Origin: Acidobacteriaceae bacterium
GTDB lineage: Bacteria; Acidobacteriota; Terriglobia; Terriglobales; SbA1
DNA length: 13,895 nt
Direction: 5' to 3'
Assembly: GCA_003136335.1 (NCBI GenBank)
Contig: PLEA01000422.1
Location: 1 to 13,895 of the forward strand
Part shown: positions 1 through 7,979 of the stretch, piece by piece
Layout: each line of letters starts with the position of its first letter
Numbering within the stretch: the stretch's first letter is position 1
Notes under the pieces: generated by a model
Database searches by the model: none
The model's input: only the letters and a program-made list of their open reading frames with translations
Told to the model about the DNA's origin: nothing
Made by a program: the position numbers and the translations under genes

Positions 1-27
1 TGATTGTTGATTTTTGATTGCTGATTG
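1..27 (-). repeat. Heptad repeat element, copy A (left arm of an inverted pair)
   Basis: Read on the minus strand this is a run of 7-base units of the form CAATCAR/AAATCAA (CAATCAG, CAATCAA, AAATCAA, CAATCA). It is the inverted partner of the copy at 62-94, and both arms are flanked inward by GGGTTT/AAACCC. A fifth unit may lie outside the window. Related copies occur at 12577, 13751 and 13824. Confidence 0.8.
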
Positions 28-61
28 AAACCCAAAATACAGCCACGGTTAATGGGGTTTT

Positions 62-94
62 CAATCAACAATCAGAAATCAACAATCAACAATC
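62..94 (+). repeat. Heptad repeat element, copy B (right arm)
   Basis: Five consecutive 7-base units can be read: CAATCAA, CAATCAG, AAATCAA, CAATCAA, CAATC. Together with copy A it could form a long stem with a loop of about 34 bases. It ends 12 bases before the acylphosphatase start codon, so it occupies the place where a promoter or ribosome-binding site would be expected. Confidence 0.85.
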
Positions 95-106
95 GCTTCA
101 GACCGT

Positions 107-406
107 ATGAGTTCCACCGAAAATACAACCCAAGCCCGCCGGTTCGTCGTGCGCGGACGCGTCCAGGGCGTAGGTTTCCGTTGGTTTGTCGAGCGCGAGG
201 CGCACATCCTGGGCATTGCCGGCTGGGTGCGCAACAATCACGACGGCAGCGTGGAAATTCTGGCCCAGGGGACTCGCGACCAACTCTCTGGACTGCATTC
301 CCGCCTGCGTGAAGGGCCACGCGCGGCTCGCGTGGATGCAGTCGAAGTCTCCGACGCCCCTCCGGCCGCCGGACTGAATTCATTTCGCATTGAAGGAGTG
401 TGGTAA
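107..406 (+). CDS. acyP: Acylphosphatase
   Basis: A 99-residue protein of usual acylphosphatase length (about 90-100). The family hydrolyses the carboxyl-phosphate bond of acylphosphates in the cytoplasm. The signature GRVQGVGFRWFV (residues 17-28) contains the phosphate-binding Arg25, and GWVRNNHDGSVEI (39-51) contains the catalytic Asn43. Both key residues are intact. The start at 107 gives the normal N-terminal extension before the first strand (RRFVVRGRVQG), but no Shine-Dalgarno is visible; the upstream bases are the heptad repeat. The stop TAA is followed immediately by the ATG of apt, so the two genes are probably co-transcribed. Family assignment is secure. The physiological substrate cannot be told from sequence. 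Confidence 0.95.
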   Translation: MSSTENTTQARRFVVRGRVQGVGFRWFVEREAHILGIAGWVRNNHDGSVEILAQGTRDQLSGLHSRLREGPRAARVDAVEVSDAPPAAGLNSFRIEGVW

Positions 407-949
407 ATGCCTGTCCCGGCCATGGATGCCGACCACTTAAAAAAACTCATTCGCGAGATCCCTGATTTCCCCAAGAAGGGCATTCTGTTTTACGACATCA
501 CGACCTTGCTGAAAGATAAGACCGGCTTCGCCACGCTCATCGACAAGCTCTCCGAGCACTACATCTCGCAAGACATTGACCTGGTGCTGGGGATGGAAGC
601 TCGCGGCTTTATCTTTGCTCCGGCGCTGGCCTATCGTCTGAACGCCGGATTCGTTCCTGTACGCAAGCCCGGCAAGCTTCCCGCCGAGTGCGTGAAATAC
701 GATTACGCCTTAGAGTACGGAACCAACTCGCTGGAGATTCACAGGGATGCTATCCAGAAAGGTCAGCGTGTCCTGATCGTCGACGATCTGCTGGCCACCG
801 GAGGCACCGCCGAGGCCACAGCCAAACTTGCCACCAAGCTAGGTGCTGACATCGCCGGCCTGGGATTTGTAGTGGAACTAGAATTCCTGAAAGGCCGCGA
901 TAAACTCAAGGAGTACGAAGTGATGTCACTGCTGCGCTACGACAAGTAG
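407..949 (+). CDS. apt: Adenine phosphoribosyltransferase
   Basis: A 180-residue cytosolic purine-salvage enzyme that converts adenine and PRPP to AMP and pyrophosphate. The N-terminus [22 protein letters not shown] (around residues 11-32) is typical of Apt. EARGF (64-68), RKPGKLP (86-92) and the PRPP-binding loop [13 protein letters not shown] (122-134) are all intact, and the length is normal. The ATG at 407 directly follows the acylphosphatase stop and has AAGGAG at 393-398, eight bases upstream, which supports this start over the internal Met at 422 (MDADHLKK). The tight coupling to acyP indicates one transcript. The hairpin at 972-1000 lies 22 bases after the stop and may end it. Confidence 0.97.
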   Translation: MPVPAMDADHLKKLIREIPDFPKKGILFYDITTLLKDKTGFATLIDKLSEHYISQDIDLVLGMEARGFIFAPALAYRLNAGFVPVRKPGKLPAECVKYDYALEYGTNSLEIHRDAIQKGQRVLIVDDLLATGGTAEATAKLATKLGADIAGLGFVVELEFLKGRDKLKEYEVMSLLRYDK

Positions 950-971
950 AAAGCAGCGCCCACGTGAAAAT

Positions 972-1000
972 GAGGCCGGCGCCGTTTGGCGCTCGGCCTC
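972..1000. terminator. GC-rich hairpin between convergent frames, candidate bidirectional terminator
   Basis: GAGGCCG plus GCGCC (972-983) pairs with GGCGC plus CGGCCTC (988-1000) around a GTTT loop, with one bulged T at 993. On the + strand it follows apt and has only a weak T-rich tail (GCTAGCTTTC). On the minus strand the stem is followed by ATTTTC, a better intrinsic-terminator tail. That suggests it also serves the minus-strand frame ending at 1017. Confidence 0.6.
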
Positions 1001-1016
1001 GCTAGCTTTCTGCGTG

Positions 1017-1397
1017 CTATGAAAAATACGCGCTATCTCCAGCGCGCACGACAATCCATGCAATTCCGGCCCAGAAACCCGCGCTGACTGTAAGCGCGAG
1101 TGCCAACCCTGAAATCGCACCTCCGTCCACACTGTGTTCGCTGCTCTCACTGGAATTAGAGTGGTCTGAACCTCGCCGAGAGGAGTCGCCACTCTCTGGG
1201 GTCGCGATTCTTATCTGATTGCCGCGGGGGCCTGCTGGGGGGATGGCTGCAACTTTTTGTAGCTCACGAAGCGCCTCCTCGTCTGCAACGCGACTTGTTG
1301 GCCGTATTGAGACCGGCTCAAGTCGCCGGAATTGGAGGCGTTTTCCGAGCGCCGGGTTGCCGGGTTTCTATTCGAAGGTCAAAATCGCAACATACAT
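1017..1397 (-). pseudogene. Probable broken small gene with C-terminal membrane segment
   Basis: I do not recognise this family. On the minus strand a frame stays open for 116 codons (1367 down to 1020), ending in TAG at 1017-1019, but has no ATG or GTG near its beginning. In the same frame, ATG at 1395-1397 reads MYVAILTFE and then hits TAG at 1368-1370. One nonsense change would therefore separate a start from the rest. The product has a charged helix-like part (VADEEALRELQKVAAIPPAG), a Ser-rich hydrophilic stretch, and a convincing C-terminal hydrophobic segment (LALALTVSAGFWAGIAW) close to the end, as in a tail-anchored protein. The terminator-like hairpin just downstream, with its T-tract on this strand, favours a real or recently real gene. 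Codon bias is weaker than in neighbours, so a chance frame remains possible. Confidence 0.4.
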
Positions 1398-1489
1398 GCC
1401 CGTTCCCGCGAGATTTAGGACCTCGCGCGAGCAACGAAGGCTCGCGGTGAAAGTCTGCTGCAGCAGCAGGCGCTTGTTTGTTCCGACCC

Positions 1490-1747
1490 TCAGCCTTCCG
1501 CGAGTAATAAACGGGACTCCTTGGGCAGATAGCCCTTGCGTCGGAACCAGTCCTCCATCGCGTCTCTGAGTTGGTCGAGGGGTACGCTGGAGCCGATCTC
1601 CATCTGACCATCCGCCAACGGAAGCGTGTCGTCGAAGACGCTGGCATTAGTGAAGTTCCGCATGGAGAAACTGTCGAGCCACTGCAGCGGGCAAGCAAGA
1701 CTCCGGCCGTTGGCTTCGTATTCCACACGAATCTTACGCGCAAACAT
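1490..1747 (-). CDS. Small hypothetical protein
   Basis: An 85-residue frame with no family I recognise. It reads like a real protein: a basic N-terminal strand (FARKIRVEYEANG), a middle section rich in Phe, Asp and Leu, and an amphipathic helix (LDQLRDAMEDWFRRKGYLP, near residues 57-75). Most codons end in C or G, as in the neighbouring genes. The other two frames on this strand give low-complexity Arg/Ser-rich translations. No good Shine-Dalgarno precedes the ATG at 1745-1747. A double-hairpin repeat lies 23 bases upstream, between this gene and the divergent DUF4139 gene. The broken frame at 1017-1397 follows on the same strand and could once have been its operon partner. Confidence 0.5.
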   Translation of the reverse strand: MFARKIRVEYEANGRSLACPLQWLDSFSMRNFTNASVFDDTLPLADGQMEIGSSVPLDQLRDAMEDWFRRKGYLPKESRLLLAEG

Positions 1748-1770
1748 AAGTCAATTTAACCACACCAATA

Positions 1771-1821
1771 CTCACGTAGCGACAGCCGCCTCGGCTGTCC
1801 AGCCAGGGCGAAGCCCGGCTG
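1771..1821 (+). repeat. Double-hairpin repeat, copy 1
   Basis: A 51-base element with two adjacent stem-loops. The first is GACAGCCG-CCT-CGGCTGTC (1781-1799). The second is CAGCC(A)GGGC-GAA-GCCCGGCTG (1800-1821). It differs by a single base from the copy at 4238-4288. It lies between a minus-strand small gene and the + strand DUF4139 gene. Confidence 0.9.
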
Positions 1822-1997
1822 AACCGCCCAACTCCCAAAACGCGACGTCGGCCATCTCAAAACAAGCCCGTGGCATCCACGGTTCCAGATACCCCCGCTA
1901 GGTGTCTAACCCACCTAGCGTCCGCGTCTCACGCAAGAGTAGTGCCGCCGCTCGTTCTCTTTTCGACGTTCGCTGCTCGACAGGGACCCGCTCTAAC

Positions 1998-2004
1998 GGA
2001 GGAG
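1998..2004 (+). promoter_or_regulatory. Ribosome-binding site fixing the DUF4139 gene start
   Basis: GGAGGAG ends two bases before the ATG at 2007. It selects this start over an in-frame GTG at 1902, which would prepend 35 residues unlike a signal peptide. Confidence 0.75.
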
Positions 2005-2006
2005 CC

Positions 2007-4226
2007 ATGAGTTCCAGCAAAACCGCAGTATTGTGGTTGGCACTCGCCGTAGTCTCATCTGGCCAATCTTCCCTTGGCCAATTTTCCCTTAGCCCATCTT
2101 CCACCCCGGCGTCATCGCCGGAGTCAGCTGCTCGCCTGCCGGTGACCCGCGTTATTCTGTACAAAAATGGAGTTGGCTACTTCGAACACGCAGGCCATGT
2201 TCGCGGCAGCCAGGACGTTAACGTCGACTTCACCACTGCGCAACTGAACGATGTTCTGAAGTCGCTAACTGTTCTCGATCTGGGCAAAGGACGCATCACC
2301 GGCGTGAGTTACAACTCGGCCGCGCCGCTGGAGAAGCGCCTCGGCTCGCTGCGCCTTCCGGTCGGAGAAAATCCCACCACGGCGCAGTTTCTCGACGCTC
2401 TGCGCGGCGCGCGCCTCGAGGTGCGGAACGGCTCGGAGAGCGCCACGGGACGCCTGCTGAGCATTGAAGAGCGGGATTTACAGGGCAAAGGCGATCAGAA
2501 AATTACCGTGACCCAAATCTCCGTCGTAAGTGACGGAGGCGAAGTGCGCATCTTTGACCTGACGCCTTCCACCAGCGTTCGCGTCGCGGAAAAAGAAGTG
2601 AACGAAGAAGTGGGCAAATACCTTGGGCTGGTTGCCTCGACGCGCGATCAGGATGTCCGGCGCATGACCATCTCCACTGCCGGGGATGGCGAGCGGAACC
2701 TGCTGGTCAGCTACATCAGCGAAGTGCCGGTTTGGAAGAGTACGTACAGAATCGTGATTCCGACGGAGGGTAAGCCGCTGCTGCAGGGATGGGCCATCGT
2801 CGACAACACTGTCGGTGAAGACTGGAAAGATGTTGAGTTGTCGCTGGTCGCCGGCGCTCCACAATCGTTCGTGCAAGAACTCTCGCAGCCCTACTACACC
2901 CGGCGGCCGGTGGTGGCGCTGCCGGAGAACGCGATGCTCACACCGCAAACGCATGAGGCAACGATGGAGCAGCAGGCGGACGTCGGGAATGCCCAGCTTG
3001 CCTCGCCCACTAGGGACGATATGACTGTGGTGAACGGCGCTCCGCGTAGAGCACAAGGCGGCGTCATAGGAGGAGTCGCCGGCGGGATAGCCGCGGGAAG
3101 CGGCGGCGGTGTAGGATCGGGCAGCGGTCCGGGCTTCGGCCCAGGCAGCGGAGGGGGTGTCGGGGGTGGTAACTACAAGGCCTGGGCCGGTCGTCCCGAC
3201 GCGACCGTAATGGCCGAGTCCCTCGAAGCCGGCACCACCGTGGGCGAAACCCGCGAACTCGGAGATCTCTTCGAGTACAAGCTCAAAGATCGCGTCACTA
3301 TCCGCAAGAACCAGTCGGCGCTGGTGCCCATCCTCCAGTCGCGCATCGACGCCGAAAAAGTCTCGGTTTGGAATCCCTCCGACAGCTCCGTCCTGCGCGC
3401 CCTCTGGCTCAACAACACCAGCGATCTCACGCTCGACGGCGGCAGCTTCAACGTGCTCGAAGGCGACGCCTTCGCCGGCGAGGGCTTGATGGACGCGATC
3501 AAGCCCGGCGAGAAGCGGCTCCTGTCCTACGCTGCCGACCTCGGCGTGCTGGTCGATGCCAAGCAAAAAGCCGACAATCAGCGTGTCATCAAAGTCATCA
3601 TCGCGCACGGCCTGATGACGCAATCGACACAGGAGCGCCAGGAAAATACCTACACCATCCGCAACCGCGACGCGTCCCCGCGCGAGGTCGTGATTGAACA
3701 TCCGGCGCGTCCCGGGTGGAAGCTCACAGACGATGAAAAGCCAGCCGAGACTTCCGCATCCTTCCACCGCTTCCGGCTCACGGTGGAACCGAAGAAGACC
3801 ATGACCTTGCTGGTAAAAGAATACCGGCCGATCCTGAGTAGCTATCAGCTGACGAATGTGACCGACAACCAAATCAAGTTCTTCCTCGAGCAAAAGATGA
3901 TCAATCCAGAGGTGGAAAAAGCGTTGCGGCGCATCGTTGCGCAGAAGAATGACATCGCCGTGATCGAGGCGGTGATTACTGGACGCCGCTCCCAGGTGTC
4001 AAGCATCTCCGACGATCAGCAGCGCGTCCGCGAAAATATGAAGGCGCTGAAAGGCAGTGCTGAAGAAAAAGCCCTGGTCGAACGATATGTGCGCGAACTC
4101 AACGAGCAGGAAGACCGCGTGCAGTCCCTGCGCCGCGAGATCGCCGACATGCAGCAAAAGCGCGACGCAGCCCAGAGCACGCTCAACGGAATGATTGAAG
4201 CCCTGCAGATGGAGGTAACGCTATAG
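2007..4226 (+). CDS. Exported DUF4139 domain-containing protein
   Basis: A 739-residue protein of the DUF4139 (mucoidy-inhibitor-like) group, whose biochemical role is not established. With the start at 2007 it begins with a signal peptide (KTAVLWLALAVVSSG, residues 5-19), so it is probably periplasmic or envelope-associated. The N-terminal strand region LPVTRVILYKNGVGYFEH (44-61) and the block VPVWKSTYRIV (240-250) are typical of the family. Residues 351-388 are a low-complexity Gly/Ser insert, probably a flexible linker that splits the conserved region. The later DUF4139 part runs through about residue 605. Residues about 635-735 are charged and heptad-like, predicting a coiled coil. It appears monocistronic: a strong ribosome-binding site precedes it and a double-hairpin repeat begins 11 bases after its stop. 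The domain call is by family resemblance; function is unknown. Confidence 0.85.
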   Translation: MSSSKTAVLWLALAVVSSGQSSLGQFSLSPSSTPASSPESAARLPVTRVILYKNGVGYFEHAGHVRGSQDVNVDFTTAQLNDVLKSLTVLDLGKGRITGVSYNSAAPLEKRLGSLRLPVGENPTTAQFLDALRGARLEVRNGSESATGRLLSIEERDLQGKGDQKITVTQISVVSDGGEVRIFDLTPSTSVRVAEKEVNEEVGKYLGLVASTRDQDVRRMTISTAGDGERNLLVSYISEVPVWKSTYRIVIPTEGKPLLQGWAIVDNTVGEDWKDVELSLVAGAPQSFVQELSQPYYTRRPVVALPENAMLTPQTHEATMEQQADVGNAQLASPTRDDMTVVNGAPRRAQGGVIGGVAGGIAAGSGGGVGSGSGPGFGPGSGGGVGGGNYKAWAGRPDATVMAESLEAGTTVGETRELGDLFEYKLKDRVTIRKNQSALVPILQSRIDAEKVSVWNPSDSSVLRALWLNNTSDLTLDGGSFNVLEGDAFAGEGLMDAIKPGEKRLLSYAADLGVLVDAKQKADNQRVIKVIIAHGLMTQSTQERQENTYTIRNRDASPREVVIEHPARPGWKLTDDEKPAETSASFHRFRLTVEPKKTMTLLVKEYRPILSSYQLTNVTDNQIKFFLEQKMINPEVEKALRRIVAQKNDIAVIEAVITGRRSQVSSISDDQQRVRENMKALKGSAEEKALVERYVRELNEQEDRVQSLRREIADMQQKRDAAQSTLNGMIEALQMEVTL

Positions 4227-4237
4227 GAGTGTAGATG

Positions 4238-4288
4238 CTCACGTAGCGACAGCCGCCTCGGCTGTCCAGCCAGGGCAAAGCCCGGCTG
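4238..4288 (+). repeat. Double-hairpin repeat, copy 2
   Basis: 50 of 51 bases match copy 1; the only difference is A for G in the second loop. The stems are GACAGCCG/CGGCTGTC (4248-4266) and CAGCC-GGGC/GCCC-GGCTG (4267-4288). It fills the 75-base gap between the converging DUF4139 and pckA genes, so it may double as a transcription end or mRNA-stabilising structure, although neither stem has a T-tract. Confidence 0.9.
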
Positions 4289-4301
4289 CTCACGAGACGA
4301 A

Positions 4302-5885
<1,584 letters not shown>

Positions 5886-5994
5886 GGGCTCTCCTCAGCA
5901 AAAACAGTCACAAAACGACAAACACACTATTCTCCCTCAAAAGTCATCGTGCTGCCAAATGCCTTCCCATGATTTACTCTGCACCCTCTTTTGA

Positions 5995-6116
5995 TGGCGT
6001 CATCCCGAACCCCGGCGCACTTCAGTCGGGGGAGGGATCTCGCGAGGAGCGCATCCGCTCTGAGCGCGCGCTCCCTCCTTCCGCCTGAAACACGGCTACG
6101 GTTCAGGATGACGCCA
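5995..6116. repeat. MITE-like 122-bp element with 17-bp terminal inverted repeats
   Basis: TGGCGTCATCCCGAACC (5995-6011) and GGTTCAGGATGACGCCA (6100-6116) are inverted with one mismatch in 17. A nested inverted pair, GGAGCGC (6046-6052) and GCGCTCC (6068-6074), lies inside. No frame within it looks coding. It fills most of the gap between pckA and the Cys-rich gene. The arrangement fits a miniature non-autonomous or REP-like element; a clear target-site duplication is not visible. Confidence 0.65.
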
Positions 6117-6147
6117 GAGAACGTAACAGAAGAAAGACGCGGGGGAG

Positions 6148-6330
6148 TTACTCCGAGGTCTTGTAATCGCAAGCCTTGCGGCAGTCCTCGCAGTACATCA
6201 GGCCGTCGTCGGAAACGCGGATGTTCGTGACGGCCTGGCAAAGGCAACAGAATTTTTCGCAGTCACACGAACTTTCGGGCTGGTCGCATTGCGCGCATCG
6301 ATACTTGGCCGGACCGGTTCCAGTGCTCAT
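6148..6330 (-). CDS. Small Cys-rich, probably zinc-binding protein
   Basis: A 60-residue protein with ten cysteines, at residues 12, 15, 22, 24, 28, 29, 31, 47, 50 and 54. They are arranged as CAQC, CDC, CCLC, CEDC and a final C, suggesting one or two zinc-ribbon-like knuckles. No catalytic motif is visible and the role is unknown. I chose the ATG at 6328-6330 because the longer frame back to 6426 adds residues unlike the Cys-rich core and would run into the murE promoter region. No Shine-Dalgarno precedes it. It is transcribed divergently from murE across a 128-base gap, so the two may share control. It could be a small adaptor or transcription-associated protein, but that is speculation. 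Confidence 0.7.
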   Translation of the reverse strand: MSTGTGPAKYRCAQCDQPESSCDCEKFCCLCQAVTNIRVSDDGLMYCEDCRKACDYKTSE

Positions 6331-6420
6331 AAAAGTAATGTAGCGCGCATCGCAGGCTCGTGAGAAATGACCTTGGTAATCGCCGCCGCATAGGAAAGAG
6401 CTCCTACAATACTTGCCCCC

Positions 6421-6451
6421 GGCCACGCACGGTTTCTCCGTGGCCTATAAT
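6421..6451 (+). promoter_or_regulatory. Candidate leaderless murE promoter with adjoining inverted repeat
   Basis: A perfect -10 box, TATAAT, lies at 6446-6451, seven bases before the murE ATG. Transcription would then begin at or next to the A of the start codon. A perfect 7-bp inverted repeat, GGCCACG (6421-6427) and CGTGGCC (6439-6445), abuts the -10 box and covers the usual -35 and spacer positions. No good -35 box at 17 bp is seen, so an activator or operator role for the inverted repeat is possible. This is a prediction from sequence only. Confidence 0.5.
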
Positions 6452-6458
6452 CCGAGCA

Positions 6459-7979
6459 ATGACGTTCCAACATCTGCTGGATGGCGCGGAGGTTCTCGCC
6501 CAGAACGGGGACCCAAGCGTCAGTAGTGTGGAATACGACTCGCGCCGGGTCAAGCCCGGAACCGTGTTCGTAGCCATGCACGGCGAAACGTCTGACGGCA
6601 ACCTCTTCATCGATCAGGCGATTCAAGCCGGCGCGGTCGCAGTCGTCACCGATTCGCCGGCCGAGAAGGCCCGCGAAGGCGTGGCCTGGGCGGTCGTGCC
6701 GCACGGGCGGCGAGCTCTGGCGCGCATCAGCGCGAATTTCTACAAGCGCCCTGCCGAGCGGATTGCCATCACTGGAATAACTGGCACGAACGGGAAGAGC
6801 ACGACGGCGTTTCTGATCGAGTCGATTCTCACCGCCGCAGGACGCAAGAGCGCTCTGATCGGGACAATTGAATATCACGTGGCGGGCCAAGTCTATCCCG
6901 CGCCGCACACCACGCCGGAAGCGCTCGAACTGGCTCGCCTTCTCAACGAAGCGCTGGGTCTGGGCGCGACCGATGCCGTCATGGAAGTTTCATCGCATGC
7001 CCTGGCGCAGGAACGCGTGTTCGGCGTGCCCTTCGACGTCGCCGTCTTCACCAACCTGACTCGCGATCATCTCGACTATCACAAGACGATGGACGAATAC
7101 TTCGCCGCCAAGCGAGTTCTGTTCGAAGGCTGTGGCACCGATGCCCCGCGCGCGGCAGTCACCAACCTTGACGACGAATACGGCGCGAAGCTGGCCGCGT
7201 TCAGCCGTAAGCGTAGCGCCGTCGTGCTGTCCTATGGGTGGAAGTGCGGCGACTTCCACGCCGAGAAGGTGGACATCAGCCCACACGGAACGCGCTTCGA
7301 CATGGCCACGCCGCAACAGAAGATTCCCATCTTCTCTCCGCTCATCGGGCGCGTCAATGTGTATAACATCCTGGCTGCGGCGGCCGCCTGCTATGCGCGC
7401 GGCTGCGGCTCGCAGGCGATTGCCGGCGGCGTCGAATCGCTTACGCATGTGCCGGGAAGGTTCGAGCGCGTCGACTGCGGCCAGCCGTTCACCGTGGTGG
7501 TCGACTATGCTCACACCGACGATGCGCTGCGCAATCTCACAGCGCTCGCCCGCGAGTTCGTCTCGCGCGCCGGAGGAACCGCGAGAGTCGTGACCGTGTT
7601 CGGCTGTGGCGGCGATCGCGATCGTGCCAAGCGTCCCCTCATGGGCGAGGCCGCCGGGCGCGGCAGCGATTTTGTGCTGCTCACCTCCGACAATCCGCGC
7701 AGCGAGGATCCGCGATCGATCATCAACGACGCATTGGTCGGGCTCCAGAAGACGGGAGTCAAGTACAGCATCGAAGTCGACCGTCGCAAAGCGATTGCAC
7801 TGGCGTTCGGACAAGCGCGCCCCGGAGATATCGTGCTGCTCGCGGGCAAGGGACACGAAAAGGTGCAGGTCACGCGCGAAGGATCCCGTCCTTTTGACGA
7901 CGTGGAAGTGGCCCGCGAGGCTTTGCGTGCCTCAGGGTTCGAATGCGAAGCGGCCCGCACGGCAGGGAATCAAGCATGA
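6459..7979 (+). CDS. murE: UDP-MurNAc-L-Ala-D-Glu:meso-diaminopimelate ligase
   Basis: A 506-residue cytoplasmic Mur ligase that adds the third stem-peptide residue to UDP-MurNAc-dipeptide using ATP. The N-terminal UDP-binding domain includes VEYDSRRVKPGTVFVA (24-39). The ATP-binding loop is GITGTNGKST (106-115), followed by TTPE (151-154), VMEVSSHAL (174-182) and TNLTRDHLDYH (198-208). DNPR at 411-414 (context TSDNPRSEDP) is the signature of meso-diaminopimelate-adding enzymes rather than lysine-adding ones. The ATG at 6459 gives the normal N-terminus and has no Shine-Dalgarno; TATAAT just upstream suggests a leaderless message. Its stop overlaps the murF start by four bases (ATGA), which indicates translational coupling. 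It is the first dcw gene in this run; ftsI does not precede it. Confidence 0.97.
   Translation: MTFQHLLDGAEVLAQNGDPSVSSVEYDSRRVKPGTVFVAMHGETSDGNLFIDQAIQAGAVAVVTDSPAEKAREGVAWAVVPHGRRALARISANFYKRPAERIAITGITGTNGKSTTAFLIESILTAAGRKSALIGTIEYHVAGQVYPAPHTTPEALELARLLNEALGLGATDAVMEVSSHALAQERVFGVPFDVAVFTNLTRDHLDYHKTMDEYFAAKRVLFEGCGTDAPRAAVTNLDDEYGAKLAAFSRKRSAVVLSYGWKCGDFHAEKVDISPHGTRFDMATPQQKIPIFSPLIGRVNVYNILAAAAACYARGCGSQAIAGGVESLTHVPGRFERVDCGQPFTVVVDYAHTDDALRNLTALAREFVSRAGGTARVVTVFGCGGDRDRAKRPLMGEAAGRGSDFVLLTSDNPRSEDPRSIINDALVGLQKTGVKYSIEVDRRKAIALAFGQARPGDIVLLAGKGHEKVQVTREGSRPFDDVEVAREALRASGFECEAARTAGNQA

Noticed and set aside
62..94. CRISPR array or plasmid-type iterons
   Set aside because: The 7-base units are contiguous without spacers, and copies are scattered at gene junctions with no cas or rep gene in the window.
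926..1192. 88-codon minus-strand frame overlapping the end of apt
   Set aside because: It runs through the terminator hairpin and into apt. A different frame on the same strand gives the more protein-like product with a membrane segment.
1455..1466. Palindrome CTGCTGCAGCAG
   Set aside because: Short, made of simple CTG/CAG units and not placed at a gene start; probably chance.
1626..1901. + strand frame containing HVATAAS, as in murF
   Set aside because: The similarity comes only from repeat copy 1 being read in the same frame. The rest is low-complexity and antisense to the small hypothetical gene.
1902..2006. GTG extension of the DUF4139 gene
   Set aside because: It adds 35 Arg/Ser-rich residues before an evident signal peptide, whereas GGAGGAG supports the ATG at 2007.
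2478..3893. 471-codon open frame on the minus strand
   Set aside because: It is antisense to the DUF4139 gene, has no family motif, and arises from the GC-rich codon use of the real gene.
6990..7856. 288-codon minus-strand open frame
   Set aside because: It is antisense to the conserved body of murE; a shadow of codon bias.
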